Shown here: positions 1 through 8,116 of the stretch, in pieces | Layout: every line of letters begins with the position of its first letter | How positions within the stretch are numbered: position 1 is the first letter of the stretch | NCBI RefSeq assembly: GCF_003710905.1 | Contig: NZ_RHHV01000017.1 | Span: 1 to 64,000 of the forward strand | Length of the DNA stretch: 64,000 nt | DNA from: Brevibacillus parabrevis | Lineage (GTDB): Bacteria; Bacillota; Bacilli; Brevibacillales; Brevibacillaceae | Reading direction: 5' to 3' | Program-made: the position numbers and the translations under genes | Notes under the pieces: model-generated | Databases searched by the model: none | What the model saw: the letters and a program-made list of their open reading frames with translations, nothing else | Told to the model about the DNA's origin: nothing

Positions 1-56
1 TTCAAAGCTGGCAAATCATTATTGATAGACTCATCAACGCTTTCGCTGTTCAGTTT

Positions 57-66
57 TCAAAGAGCA
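57..66 (-). promoter_or_regulatory. boxA-like rRNA antitermination element
   Basis: On the minus strand this reads TGCTCTTTGA, close to the NusB/S10-binding boxA, followed by AAAACTGAACAG, a sequence typical of Bacillales rRNA leaders and spacers. It lies just downstream of two strong promoters, so the window edge probably falls in the leader of a leftward 16S rRNA gene. The 16S gene itself is not in the window. Confidence 0.65.
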
Positions 67-97
67 TTTTTAGTTCTGCTAAACTAGCAGGAACCCA

Positions 98-126
98 ATC
101 TTACCACATCCACATTTTTGAGTCAA
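98..126 (-). promoter_or_regulatory. rRNA operon promoter (proximal)
   Basis: Minus-strand -35 TTGACT (121-126) and -10 TAAGAT (98-103) are separated by 17 bp. The site sits directly upstream of the boxA leader and has near-consensus sigma-A elements, as expected of an rrn promoter. Confidence 0.75.
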
Positions 127-186
127 GCGTTTTTTCAAAACGTTTTTCTCATGCGACTCTGTTCTCTTTTCCGACAACAGAAATCT

Positions 187-216
187 ATAGTAACACACTC
201 GATAATCCCGAGTCAA
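187..216 (-). promoter_or_regulatory. rRNA operon promoter (distal)
   Basis: Minus-strand -35 TTGACT (211-216) and -10 TACTAT (187-192) with an 18-bp spacer. It is the upstream member of a tandem rrn promoter pair and lies between tRNA-Pro and the leader, so the rRNA operon need not depend on read-through from the tRNA array. Confidence 0.7.
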
Positions 217-254
217 CACTTAAATTCTTTTAAAGAACTTATGTATGAACTCGA

Positions 255-331
255 TGGTCGGGAAGACAGGATTCGAACCTGCGACCCCTTGGTCCCAAGC
301 CAAGTACTCTACCAAGCTGAGCTACTTCCCG
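255..331 (-). tRNA. tRNA-Pro (UGG)
   Basis: 77-nt cloverleaf with encoded CCA. The anticodon loop CTTGGGA gives anticodon TGG. It is the last (most downstream) of ten tRNAs in a minus-strand array. Confidence 0.95.
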
Positions 332-347
332 ACTATTAAGATAAAAA

Positions 348-424
348 TGGCGTGCCCTGAGAGATTCGAACTCCCGACCTTTTGATTCGTAGTCAAACGC
401 TCTATCCAGCTGAGCTAAGGGCAC
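348..424 (-). tRNA. tRNA-Arg (ACG)
   Basis: 77-nt cloverleaf with encoded CCA. The anticodon loop CTACGAA gives anticodon ACG, whose A34 is normally edited to inosine. It is followed by tRNA-Pro. Confidence 0.95.
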
Positions 425-428
425 ATGT

Positions 429-449
429 TATGGAGCGGTCGACGGGTCT
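429..449 (-). repeat. Partial copy of the tRNA-Gly 3' end
   Basis: These 21 bases match 573-593, the 3' end of tRNA-Gly, with one mismatch, including the CCA end and acceptor/T-stem region. No cloverleaf can be folded upstream of it. It may be a remnant of a degenerate tRNA or of tRNA-targeted recombination. The stretch 450-572 otherwise shows nothing I recognise. Confidence 0.55.
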
Positions 450-574
450 TGCTTCTACTGGCGCTGCTTCGTCGATTTCCTGCCCGACAAGCCAGATTGG
501 AAGTGCCCGTGACACTCTTCGTTGATGTTCTTCAAGGGTAAACCCGGAACGGGTAAGAGACCCGAGAACATCTA

Positions 575-650
575 TGGAGCGGACGACGGGTCTCGAACCC
601 GCGACCTTCGCCTTGGCAAGGCGACGCTCTACCAATTGAGCTACGTCCGC
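575..650 (-). tRNA. tRNA-Gly (GCC)
   Basis: 76-nt cloverleaf with encoded CCA. The anticodon loop TTGCCAA gives anticodon GCC. Its 3' end is partly duplicated about 145 bp downstream in the direction of transcription. Confidence 0.95.
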
Positions 651-669
651 ATGTTTTGATAAGAAAATA

Positions 670-756
670 TGGTGCGGTCGAGAGGACTTGAACCTCCACG
701 GTGTTGCCACCACTAGAACCTGAATCTAGCGCGTCTGCCAATTCCGCCACGACCGC
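670..756 (-). tRNA. tRNA-Leu (CAG)
   Basis: 87-nt class II tRNA with a long variable arm and encoded CCA. The anticodon loop TTCAGGT gives anticodon CAG. Confidence 0.95.
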
Positions 757-775
757 ATATTTATTTTGTAAAAAC

Positions 776-851
776 TGGTGAGCCATGAAGGACTCGAACC
801 TTCGACCCTCTGATTAAAAGTCAGATGCTCTACCAACTGAGCTAATGGCTC
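776..851 (-). tRNA. tRNA-Lys (UUU)
   Basis: 76-nt cloverleaf with encoded CCA. The anticodon loop CTTTTAA gives anticodon TTT. Confidence 0.95.
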
Positions 852-897
852 TCAATATCAATCCACTGCCATTACAACCAGATAGCTAGGTTATAAA

Positions 898-974
898 TGG
901 CGGAGCTGACGGGACTCGAACCCGCGGCCTCCGGTGTGACAGACCGGCGTGAACTCCAACTTCACCACAGCTCC
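898..974 (-). tRNA. tRNA-Asp (GUC)
   Basis: 77-nt cloverleaf with encoded CCA. The anticodon loop CTGTCAC gives anticodon GTC. Confidence 0.95.
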
Positions 975-1037
975 ATATTGTTATGCCCAAACCCAATCGG
1001 GTGTGCGAAATTGAATCGCCTGGACAAAGAGAAAATT

Positions 1038-1114
<77 letters not shown>

Positions 1115-1187
1115 ACGATTAGGACTCACATGTCAGCATCACCACAAAACGCGGCGTCTTCAACTGACCGTCCTGCTATGTTATAAA

Positions 1188-1263
1188 TGGTGGAGGCTGA
1201 CGGGATCGAACCGCCGACCCTCTGCTTGTAAGGCAGATGCTCTCCCAGCTGAGCTAAGCCTCC
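1188..1263 (-). tRNA. tRNA-Val (UAC)
   Basis: 76-nt cloverleaf with encoded CCA. The anticodon loop CTTACAA gives anticodon TAC. The spacer to tRNA-Glu (1264-1345) contains two short hairpins, one with stem CCCGAC/GTCGGG and one with stem GTTGC/GCAAC, of unknown role. Confidence 0.95.
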
Positions 1264-1345
1264 ATGCTCCCCGACTTTTGTCGGGTCCCCGCAAAGTGCT
1301 CAGTGTTGCTATAATGCAACAACTTCACTTTGTGAGGTGATTAAG

Positions 1346-1419
1346 TGACCCGTAGGGGATTCGAACCCCTGTATGACAGCGTGAAAGGCTGCTGTGTTAA
1401 ACCGCTTCACCAACGGGCC
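1346..1419 (-). tRNA. tRNA-Glu (UUC), CCA not encoded
   Basis: 74-nt cloverleaf; the anticodon loop CTTTCAC gives anticodon TTC. After discriminator base A the genomic sequence reads CTT rather than CCA, unlike the other nine tRNAs here, so the 3' end must be completed by tRNA nucleotidyltransferase. Confidence 0.88.
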
Positions 1420-1427
1420 ATGAGTAA

Positions 1428-1520
1428 TGGCGGATGGAGTGGGATTTGAACCCACGAGACGAGTTAACCCCGCCTACACGATTTCCAATCGTGCTCCTTC
1501 GGCCGCTCGGACATCCATCC
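1428..1520 (-). tRNA. tRNA-Ser (GGA)
   Basis: 93-nt class II tRNA with a long variable arm and encoded CCA. The anticodon loop TTGGAAA gives anticodon GGA. It is the first tRNA of the array, behind a sigma-A-type promoter. Confidence 0.95.
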
Positions 1521-1573
1521 ATGTATATATGAAGGGATCGAGTTGATCACCTTGTTTGCCTTCCAGACTTCAT

Positions 1574-1602
1574 ATGTTATCACAAGCTTCTCAACTTGGC
1601 AA
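1574..1602 (-). promoter_or_regulatory. Promoter of the tRNA array
   Basis: Minus-strand -35 TTGCCA (1597-1602) and -10 TAACAT (1574-1579) with a 17-bp spacer, 54 bp upstream of tRNA-Ser. No terminator is obvious after tRNA-Pro, so transcripts may run into the rRNA operon. Confidence 0.6.
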
Positions 1603-1998
1603 GAACTTTTTCAATACCGCTTAAAAAGTTCACTTTCATATAACTTTTCTGCTAGGCACAATAGCCATTGTAGCGCGTGAGCCATGCCCTGTCAACGATA
1701 AAATTATAAAAATCGATTTTTCGTTTTCCCGCTTTTGTTTGCACTCGCCTACCACGCATATATCATTACCCGTCAGCACAGATTTTACTCGCGGCTCTGC
1801 ACTGCGATTTGCACCCCTAGCTTCAACATAAAAAGATACCTCCATTCATAAAATGATATACTTTCCCTAAATCAAAATTGGCGAGGAATTACCTCGGCGC
1901 TACATACCTACAAATAGAAAGCCACTGATGATCTCGCTTGACTTTGAAAGCGCGAAAAGGCGCGAAGAACAAGCCAGGCAAGCGATAACCAAATGAGA
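1603..1998. other. Intergenic region without a recognised gene
   Basis: About 400 bp between the tRNA-array promoter and the GNAT gene. I found no convincing protein gene or known RNA. A 14-codon minus-strand frame (1785-1829) has a good GGAGG nine bases upstream, and a small hairpin CGAGG/CCTCG lies at about 1881-1897. Neither is enough for a gene call. Confidence 0.4.
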
Positions 1999-2014
1999 AA
2001 AGGAGTGAACCCCT

Positions 2015-2434
2015 GTGGTATTGCTTCGACAAGCCACGCTGCACGATCTTCCTGCTGTCTGTAGAATAGACGCCCTCGTTCTAGGCTCAACCAGCCGAGC
2101 ACATGAGTTGCAAACGGCTATTGCAGCCGGTCATTGCCATGTTGCTTCCCTCGACATGGACATCGCAGGCTTTGCCGTCATGAATCAATCTTTTTTTCAG
2201 CAAAGCTTTATTCACCTTGTCATCGTACATCCTCGGCATCAGCATCAAGGAATCGGAAAAGAGCTAATGCTGTACCTGGAAAAGCTATGTCCCACCGATA
2301 AGCTGTTCACTTCCACTAATCTTTCCAATAAGAAAATGCAGCGCCTTTGCCAAAAGCTTGGCTATGCCTACAGCGGAACTATCCAGCACCTTGATCCTGC
2401 TGATCCGGAAGTGTTTTACTGCAAAAAAATATAG
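2015..2434 (+). CDS. GNAT-family N-acetyltransferase
   Basis: 139-residue protein whose central segment LVIVHPRHQHQGIGKELM has the acetyl-CoA pyrophosphate-binding motif of GNAT enzymes (Q/R-x-x-G-x-G/A), followed by the usual C-terminal strands. The acceptor substrate is unknown. The start is GTG, chosen because AAAGGAGTGA lies at the right distance upstream (1999-2008) and no other start fits. It is a single gene on the plus strand, convergent with coaX, with which it shares a terminator. The small size is normal for this family. Confidence 0.8.
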   Translation: MVLLRQATLHDLPAVCRIDALVLGSTSRAHELQTAIAAGHCHVASLDMDIAGFAVMNQSFFQQSFIHLVIVHPRHQHQGIGKELMLYLEKLCPTDKLFTSTNLSNKKMQRLCQKLGYAYSGTIQHLDPADPEVFYCKKI

Positions 2435-2439
2435 CAAAA

Positions 2440-2474
2440 ACAGCCGCAGCATCAACTGCCACGGCTGTTTTTTT
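2440..2474. terminator. Bidirectional terminator, GNAT / coaX
   Basis: Stem ACAGCCG/CGGCTGT (2440-2446, 2462-2468) is flanked by T-runs on both strands. It serves the convergent GNAT gene and the coaX operon and overlaps the coaX stop codon. Confidence 0.8.
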
Positions 2475-3237
2475 ACTGATTCCGCTCGTAAACCAGTCGC
2501 AACCCTTTTAACGTCAAATAAGGATCGACGACCTGAATGCACGATGTCTCATCTGCTACCAAAGAAGCCATCCCACCTGTTGCGACGACAGTCGGCTCGG
2601 TCTGGTACTCGGCTTTGATTCGACGAACGATTCCCTCGACCTGCCCCACAAAGCCGTAATAAATGCCTGCTTGCATGGCTGCGATCGTATTTCTGCCGAC
2701 TACGCTCCCCGGTTTGGCGATCTCTATGCGCGGCAATTTTGCAGCCCGACTAAACAACGCCTCCGTGGAAATTCCGATGCCCGGCGCAATCGCTCCGCCC
2801 CAATATTGGCCCCGCTCATCCACGTAACAAAAAGTCGTAGCCGTTCCAAAATCAACAATGATCAAAGGCGCCCCGTATTCATGAATCGCCGCCACTGCAT
2901 TGACAATCCGGTCCGAGCCTACTTCTCGCGGATACTCGTACTTGATATTCAGCCCGGTTTTGACTCCCGGGCCGACGATGAGCGCTTTTTGACGCAAGTA
3001 TTTGCCGCACATGCGTTCAATCGCCGTATTCAAAGGCGGGACAACCGAGGAGAGAATCACTCCGCTGACCTGCTCAAGCACAAGCCCTGCGCTGCCAAAC
3101 AAACTTTTCACAAGCATTCCGTACTCGTCTTCCGTCTTGTTGCGGTCGGTCGCGATCCGCCAATGATGGCGCAGCACCTCGCCCTCATACAGACCAAGGA
3201 CGATATTGGAGTTGCCTATGTCGATCACCAGTAGCAT
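2473..3237 (-). CDS. coaX: Type III pantothenate kinase
   Basis: 254 residues, the usual size. It phosphorylates pantothenate, the first step of coenzyme A synthesis, in the cytoplasm. The N-terminus has the ASKHA phosphate-binding loop DIGNSN, and DFGTATT and GIGIST fit the CoaX family (Baf fold), which is insensitive to CoA feedback. The start ATG is preceded by AAGGAGCG. It is the last gene of a nadB-nadC-coaX run (13 bp after nadC), so NAD and CoA synthesis may be co-expressed. In B. subtilis coaX directly follows ftsH; here a block of about 12 kb separates them. Confidence 0.95.
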   Translation of the reverse strand: MLLVIDIGNSNIVLGLYEGEVLRHHWRIATDRNKTEDEYGMLVKSLFGSAGLVLEQVSGVILSSVVPPLNTAIERMCGKYLRQKALIVGPGVKTGLNIKYEYPREVGSDRIVNAVAAIHEYGAPLIIVDFGTATTFCYVDERGQYWGGAIAPGIGISTEALFSRAAKLPRIEIAKPGSVVGRNTIAAMQAGIYYGFVGQVEGIVRRIKAEYQTEPTVVATGGMASLVADETSCIQVVDPYLTLKGLRLVYERNQ

Positions 3238-3249
3238 ACAGGTCGCTCC

Positions 3250-4095
3250 TTACCGTTTGCGCGTATTCAAATCCAGGCTGATATCAAACGCCGCAACGGA
3301 GTGGGTCAACGCTCCAACAGAAATGACATCCACGCCCGTTTTGGCAATATTTCCGATCGTGTCCAGGTTTACCCCGCCAGAAGCCTCTACCACCGCTCGT
3401 CCATCAATCAGAGCTACCGCTTCAGCCATTGCTTCCAGAGACATATTGTCCAGCATGATAATATCTGCGCCTGCGTCGAGCGCCTCGCGCACCTGCTCAA
3501 GCGATTCGGCCTCCACCTCTACGGTCATGGTATGAGGGATAGCGGCGCGAGCCGAGGCAACTGCCTGGGCAATTCCGCCCGCTCCTTTGATGTGATTGTC
3601 TTTGATCATCACGGCATCGTACAGGGCAAAGCGGTGGTTATGGCCGCCCCCGACACGAACGGCGTACTTTTCCAGGAAACGCAGCCCCGGAGTCGTCTTG
3701 CGCGTATCTACTACCCGTGCTTTTGTGCCCGCTACTGCCGCTACATACTCGCTTGTCTTGGTCGCAATGCCGGACAGACGCTGCATCAAGTTGAGCGCAA
3801 GCCGTTCACCGCTCAAAATCGAACGCACAGAACCACTGACTGCTGCCAGCTCCTGACCGACTTCGACCCGCTGCCCTTCCGCTACTTTTGCCGTGAAAAC
3901 AAGCTCAGGATCGACCGTCGCGAAAACTTGCTCGGCAATCGGCAAGCCTGCTACCACACCTGCTTCTTTTGCGTACAAAATCCCGATCCCTTGCTCGGAA
4001 TCCGGAATCGTGCTCATGGTTGTCACGTCGCCAAAGCCCACATCTTCGTGCAGCCATTCTTCGATTTTGCGTTGAAGCTCCCGTTTATTCCACAT
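3250..4095 (-). CDS. nadC: Nicotinate-nucleotide pyrophosphorylase (carboxylating)
   Basis: 281 residues. Quinolinate phosphoribosyltransferase converts quinolinate and PRPP to nicotinate mononucleotide, CO2 and PPi in de novo NAD synthesis. Diagnostic segments are EDVGFGDVTT at the N-terminus, TRKTTPGLR, and DAVMIKDNH in the active site. I chose the ATG that gives MWNKRELQ rather than a longer upstream extension, because the family starts here and because the resulting 11-bp overlap with the nadB end suggests translational coupling. Confidence 0.95.
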   Translation of the reverse strand: MWNKRELQRKIEEWLHEDVGFGDVTTMSTIPDSEQGIGILYAKEAGVVAGLPIAEQVFATVDPELVFTAKVAEGQRVEVGQELAAVSGSVRSILSGERLALNLMQRLSGIATKTSEYVAAVAGTKARVVDTRKTTPGLRFLEKYAVRVGGGHNHRFALYDAVMIKDNHIKGAGGIAQAVASARAAIPHTMTVEVEAESLEQVREALDAGADIIMLDNMSLEAMAEAVALIDGRAVVEASGGVNLDTIGNIAKTGVDVISVGALTHSVAAFDISLDLNTRKR

Positions 4096-5707
4096 CGTTT
4101 TGTCCACACTCCTCTTGAATGGCGTTCTCGAACGTCTGGATGAGATGCTTGCGCCACAGCAAGTCATCTTTATTCGGAAAATCTGTGCGATAGTGCCCGC
4201 CACGGCTCTCTTCCCTAAGCAGCGAAGCTCTTGTCGTCAATACCGCTGCATTCAGCAAGTTTAAAAATTCAAAGGCTTCCCGGTCTTGCGCGATATACTG
4301 GTAAAACTGTTCCATCCGTTCCAGTTCGGCCAGCGCCTTTTTCAAACCTTTCTCGTCGCGCTTGACGCTGACGTGTCTCAGCATCAGCTTTTGCAGCTTC
4401 AGTCTTTGTTCACGTGTATTGAACGTGCGCGTTTGCCGATATTTGGAGACGACGCGAATCGGCTGAATTGCTGGCAGTTCAGTCAACTCCTTGATTCGCT
4501 GCGCGATCCGATGTCCGAAGACGACCGCTTCCGACAAGGAATTGCTCGCCAGTCTGTTCGCCCCATGTACGCCTGTGCAAGAAGCTTCGCCGCAGGCAAA
4601 CAGGCGGCTGGTGGTCGTCTCGCCGTTCAAATCCGTCTGGACTCCGCCCATGATGTAGTGGCACGCAGGGGCGACCGGAATCCAGTCCGTTACCATGTTC
4701 AAGCCGTATTGCAGGCAAAAGTTGTAGATGGTCGGGAAGCGATGCTTGATCAGTTCCTCAGACTCGTGGGTGATATCGAGATAGACAAACGAAGACTTGG
4801 TCTGCTCCATCTCGGCCACAATCGCCCGCGCTACAATGTCACGCGGCGCGAGTTCTTTTTGCGGGTGGTACTTGTCCATGAAGCGGTCGCCATTGGTGTT
4901 GCGCAAAATGGCCCCTTCTCCCCTTACCGCCTCCGATATGAGGAAACGGGGTGCTCCTGGATAGTACAACGCGGTCGGGTGGAACTGGATAAACTCCACG
5001 TCTTTGATCCGCGCGCCAGCCCGATACGCGATGCCGATCCCATCCGCAGTGGCAATCTCCGGATTGGTGGTGTAGCGATATAGTTGTCCCGCTCCGCCAG
5101 TCGCCAGCACGGTCGCTTTTGCCTCGAGGAAAAACAACTCCCCGTCCGGCTTTTGCACGATCATCCCGACGCACTCGCCATCCTGCGTAAGCGCATCAAT
5201 CGCAAAATGATGCTCCAGCACATGAATGTTCTCTTGCTCCATGACCCGTTTGGACAAGGCACGCACAATCTCGGCCCCTGTTGCATCGCCATTCGCATGC
5301 AAAATGCGTCGCTTGCTATGCGCGCCTTCCTGCGTCAGCTCATACTGCCCTTCTGCATCGCGGTCAAATTCCGTTCCGTAAGCAATCAGTTCCTTCAAGC
5401 GATCAGGGCCTTCATGCACAAGCACTTCCACCGCATCGTACGAGCAAAGTCCCGCTCCGGCGATCAACGTGTCTTGACGATGCAAGGCAGGAGAATCCGA
5501 TTTGGCCGTAACGGCGGCAATCCCTCCTTGCGCCCAGCGGGTATTGCTGTCATCCAGCCCTTTTTTGCTGATCAGAACTACATCCGCATACTCACTCGTT
5601 TGCAACGCCGTGTACAACCCGGCTATCCCTGCTCCAACAACAGCTACATCTGTTTTCATTCGAGGCAATGCCTGCAAATCAAAATCCGCGATATAACGGG
5701 GAATCAT
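4085..5707 (-). CDS. nadB: L-aspartate oxidase
   Basis: 540 residues. A flavoprotein that oxidises L-aspartate to iminoaspartate, the substrate of quinolinate synthase NadA. The N-terminus carries the FAD dinucleotide-binding motif GAGIAGL, then SNTRWAQGGIAA, the HPTALY region and the HGANRLASNSL segment typical of the fumarate reductase/aspartate oxidase family. The start giving MIPRYIAD is preferred because AAGGGA precedes it; an upstream ATG would sit inside a likely -10 box. It is followed by nadC, while nadA is about 6 kb away as a separate unit. Confidence 0.95.
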   Translation of the reverse strand: MIPRYIADFDLQALPRMKTDVAVVGAGIAGLYTALQTSEYADVVLISKKGLDDSNTRWAQGGIAAVTAKSDSPALHRQDTLIAGAGLCSYDAVEVLVHEGPDRLKELIAYGTEFDRDAEGQYELTQEGAHSKRRILHANGDATGAEIVRALSKRVMEQENIHVLEHHFAIDALTQDGECVGMIVQKPDGELFFLEAKATVLATGGAGQLYRYTTNPEIATADGIGIAYRAGARIKDVEFIQFHPTALYYPGAPRFLISEAVRGEGAILRNTNGDRFMDKYHPQKELAPRDIVARAIVAEMEQTKSSFVYLDITHESEELIKHRFPTIYNFCLQYGLNMVTDWIPVAPACHYIMGGVQTDLNGETTTSRLFACGEASCTGVHGANRLASNSLSEAVVFGHRIAQRIKELTELPAIQPIRVVSKYRQTRTFNTREQRLKLQKLMLRHVSVKRDEKGLKKALAELERMEQFYQYIAQDREAFEFLNLLNAAVLTTRASLLREESRGGHYRTDFPNKDDLLWRKHLIQTFENAIQEECGQNDVE

Positions 5708-5747
5708 GGCTGTGTCCCTTCTCTCCGTAACTGATGATTTCCCACCC

Positions 5748-5753
5748 ATTATA
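5748..5753 (-). promoter_or_regulatory. Putative -10 box of the nadBC-coaX operon
   Basis: Minus-strand TATAAT about 40 bp upstream of the nadB start. I see no good -35 hexamer at 16-18 bp, so this is only a tentative promoter. Confidence 0.35.
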
Positions 5754-5801
5754 GCAAATACCTACCAGAAGAAAACCACATTGGAAAAGTTCCGATTGCA
5801 A

Positions 5802-5835
5802 GAAAAAAGAGCATCCGCTTTTTGCGAACACTCTT
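5802..5835 (-). terminator. Terminator of the znuCB-zur operon
   Basis: Minus-strand 12-bp stem (AAGAGTGTTCGC with GCGGATGCTCTT, two G-T pairs) with an A5 loop, followed by TTTTTT. Confidence 0.75.
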
Positions 5836-5849
5836 GGCAAGTCACTCGT

Positions 5850-6275
5850 TTAGTTCGATTGGGCGACGCATTCCTTGCAGGTTCCGTACACCTCAAACTT
5901 GTGTCCGGTTACCTGAAAATCCTCTGGCACAGAAGCCATGACGTTCATCGGACAGCCTGGCAAGGAAGAAGTTTTCCCACACTCCGTACAGATTACATGG
6001 TGATGGTGGTGACCGTCTGCCGAGCAAGCCAGGCGAAAACGCCCTTCTCCCTCCAGCTCCGTCTCTTCCAAAATCCCCAGTTCAACAAAAGTGGAGATAT
6101 TGCGATAAACAGTATCGAAGCTGAGAGTCGGATACTGCTCCTTAATTCGCTCCATAATATCTTTGGCAGACAAGTAGCGCTTCTCGGCAGCGCAGATGCG
6201 GATCATCTCCTCCCGCTTGCCGGTATATTTGTACCCGTGCTCCTTTAAAATTTGCAGGGCTTCTTCCACCTTCAT
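5850..6275 (-). CDS. zur: Fur-family zinc uptake regulator (Zur)
   Basis: 141 residues. Winged-helix Fur-type repressor with DNA-binding N-terminal half (KYTGKREEMIRI, FDTVYRNISTFVE) and a metal-binding C-terminal half with two CxxC pairs (CTEC, CKEC) for structural zinc and the histidine cluster DGHHHHHVIC. I assign it to Zur rather than Fur or PerR because it sits directly downstream of znuC-znuB, and Zur-box-like sites lie at znuA. ATG at 6275 is preferred over an upstream TTG because GGAG is nine bases away. The exact metal specificity is inferred from context. Confidence 0.85.
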   Translation of the reverse strand: MKVEEALQILKEHGYKYTGKREEMIRICAAEKRYLSAKDIMERIKEQYPTLSFDTVYRNISTFVELGILEETELEGEGRFRLACSADGHHHHHVICTECGKTSSLPGCPMNVMASVPEDFQVTGHKFEVYGTCKECVAQSN

Positions 6276-6313
6276 CGACAAACACTCCTTCCTTTTGTCT
6301 TAACCAGATGACT

Positions 6314-7153
6314 TTATCGCATGATCGCACGCAGCTTTTTCACACCCAAAACAATGAGCATAATCAAAACAGCCATCAACACAATTGTACCACCAGATGC
6401 CCAGTCAAAGAGATAGGCAAAATACAATCCGCTCAGCACGGATATTTCCGCGAACAGAATCGAGAAAAAGATCGTCTGGCGAAAGCTCCGGGCAATTTGC
6501 AAGCTCGCCGCAACAGGCAGCGTAATCAGCGCGGAAATCAGGAGCACGCCGACAATGCGCATGGAAGCGGCAATCGTAAGCGCGACGAGAACCATGAACC
6601 ACAGGTTGATCGATCTGCGCGCGACACCGGACACCCGGGCAAATTCTTCATCGAAAGACACGGCGAACAGTTCCTTGTAGATCAGAAAAACCGTGCCAAG
6701 CACGACTACCGCCACGCCAACGAGCGCGTACAAATCTTCAATCGATACCGTGACGATTTTCCCGAACAAATACGAGTACAGGTCGGCGTTAAATCCGTCA
6801 GCGACACTGATCAAAACGGTAAACAGCCCAAGTCCTGTCGACAAAATGATCGGAATCGCCAAATCTTGATACGCTTTGTACACCTTGCGCAAGCGCTCAA
6901 TGAACAAAGAACCGATCACCGCGAAAAGCATCCCGAAAAACAACGGGTTCACAGCCGAGAAAAACGCAATCTTTTTGGACACCAGCATCCCGGCAGCCAC
7001 ACCGGACAGTGTGACGTGAGACAGACCATCGGCCATCATCGACAAGCGGCGAACGATGAGAAACGTCCCGAGCAAGGGACAAATCAGGCCAATCAAAATC
7101 CCCGAAAACAGGGTATACCGCAAAAAATCATACTGCCACCAATCAGCCAGCAT
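6314..7153 (-). CDS. znuB: Zinc ABC transporter permease
   Basis: 279 residues, about eight hydrophobic segments; ABC-3 family membrane component for zinc/manganese uptake. RRLSMMADGLSHVTLSGVAAG is the conserved cytoplasmic segment of this family that contacts the ATPase. Start ATG at 7153 has GAAGGAG seven bases upstream; an ATG two codons earlier is too close. It lies between znuC and zur with short gaps, so the three form one operon. The substrate-binding subunit znuA is immediately upstream but followed by its own terminator. Confidence 0.92.
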   Translation of the reverse strand: MLADWWQYDFLRYTLFSGILIGLICPLLGTFLIVRRLSMMADGLSHVTLSGVAAGMLVSKKIAFFSAVNPLFFGMLFAVIGSLFIERLRKVYKAYQDLAIPIILSTGLGLFTVLISVADGFNADLYSYLFGKIVTVSIEDLYALVGVAVVVLGTVFLIYKELFAVSFDEEFARVSGVARRSINLWFMVLVALTIAASMRIVGVLLISALITLPVAASLQIARSFRQTIFFSILFAEISVLSGLYFAYLFDWASGGTIVLMAVLIMLIVLGVKKLRAIMR

Positions 7154-7190
7154 GTTCATACTCCTTCGTCATTATCTCGTTTGCAACGGC

Positions 7191-7961
7191 TTAATGGTGA
7201 TGGGACAAGAGTCGGACTGAATCACCATACATGCTTTGCATAATTTTTTCCTGATTGTGCTCAAACTCGTGAGCGGTTCCGTGAAAATGGATTTTCTTTT
7301 GCACGCAAGCTACTTTCGTTACCCATTGCGACATTACTCCGACGTCGTGGCTCACGATCATCATCGTCAGGCCATTCTCTTCCTTTAGAGAACGCAACAA
7401 GCTGTAAAACTGCTCGATCGATTCCTGATCGACGCCGACAGTCGGCTCGTCGAGAATCAACAGCTCCGGCTCTGCGACAAGCGCCCGCGCAATAAACACA
7501 CGCTGCAATTGGCCGCCAGACAAACTTCCGATCCGCTGGTTCAGCTTATCCGTCAAACCTACCCGCTCAACAGCAGCCCGTACGCTTTCATGATGCTTGG
7601 CATTCAGTCTGCGGAAAAGGCCAACTTTTCCTACGAGACCAGAAGCAACGACTTCCTGGACTGTCGCGGGAAACCCGCCCGCACCGTGAGCCACTTGCTG
7701 CGCCACGTAGCCGATCCGGTTCCATTCGCGGAACTTGGACAAAGGCTGTCCGAACAGCTCGACCTTCCCTTTGCTCGGGGGCAAAAGACCGAGGATCAGC
7801 TTCATCAGCGTTGATTTCCCCGATCCATTCGGCCCGACAATCCCGACAAATTCGCCGCGCTCAAGCGAGAACTCCACTCCATCCAGAACCACTTTGTCGT
7901 CATATTGAAAGGAGACACCTGACAGCTTTACCACAGGCACTCCTTGTGTTGTTGGTTCCAT
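7191..7961 (-). CDS. znuC: Zinc ABC transporter ATP-binding protein
   Basis: 256 residues. Walker A GPNGSGKST, signature LSGGQLQRV, Walker B LLILDEP and the switch histidine in VSHD are all present. It energises ZnuB. C-terminal SVRLLSHHH gives a small histidine cluster at the end, which might bind zinc but could be incidental. The gene starts at ATG with AAAGGATG upstream and is preceded by its own candidate promoter. It is followed by znuB and zur. Confidence 0.93.
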   Translation of the reverse strand: MEPTTQGVPVVKLSGVSFQYDDKVVLDGVEFSLERGEFVGIVGPNGSGKSTLMKLILGLLPPSKGKVELFGQPLSKFREWNRIGYVAQQVAHGAGGFPATVQEVVASGLVGKVGLFRRLNAKHHESVRAAVERVGLTDKLNQRIGSLSGGQLQRVFIARALVAEPELLILDEPTVGVDQESIEQFYSLLRSLKEENGLTMMIVSHDVGVMSQWVTKVACVQKKIHFHGTAHEFEHNQEKIMQSMYGDSVRLLSHHH

Positions 7962-8008
7962 GATATGATCATCCTTTAAATCGGATTTGTTCTGATTTGT
8001 TACCTTTC

Positions 8009-8037
8009 ATCCTACTACGATTTTGCCCGAACTACAA
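8009..8037 (-). promoter_or_regulatory. Candidate promoter of znuCB-zur
   Basis: Minus-strand -35 TTGTAG (8032-8037) and -10 TAGGAT (8009-8014), spacer 17 bp. The overlapping AAATCGTAGTAGGATGA resembles one half of a Zur box, but only weakly. Confidence 0.45.
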
Positions 8038-8080
8038 GCCTCCTATGGAGCAGAAATCTTGGGCTGGCCCGATACAAAGA

Positions 8081-8108
8081 AAAATGCCGCCAGTTTCAGC
8101 GACATTTT
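8081..8108 (-). terminator. Terminator after znuA
   Basis: Minus-strand stem AAAATGTCGC/GCGGCATTTT (one G-T pair), loop of 8, then a T-rich tract. It lies between znuA and znuC, so it may lower the transcription of the permease genes relative to the binding protein. Confidence 0.7.
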
Positions 8109-8116
8109 CTTGATCG

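Noticed and set aside
1878..1990. Possible riboswitch upstream of the GNAT gene
   Set aside because: The small hairpins (CGAGG/CCTCG and a GCGCG repeat region) do not match any riboswitch class I can recognise, and no terminator follows.
2671..4143. Plus-strand frames opposite coaX and nadC
   Set aside because: Antisense shadows with no independent signals.
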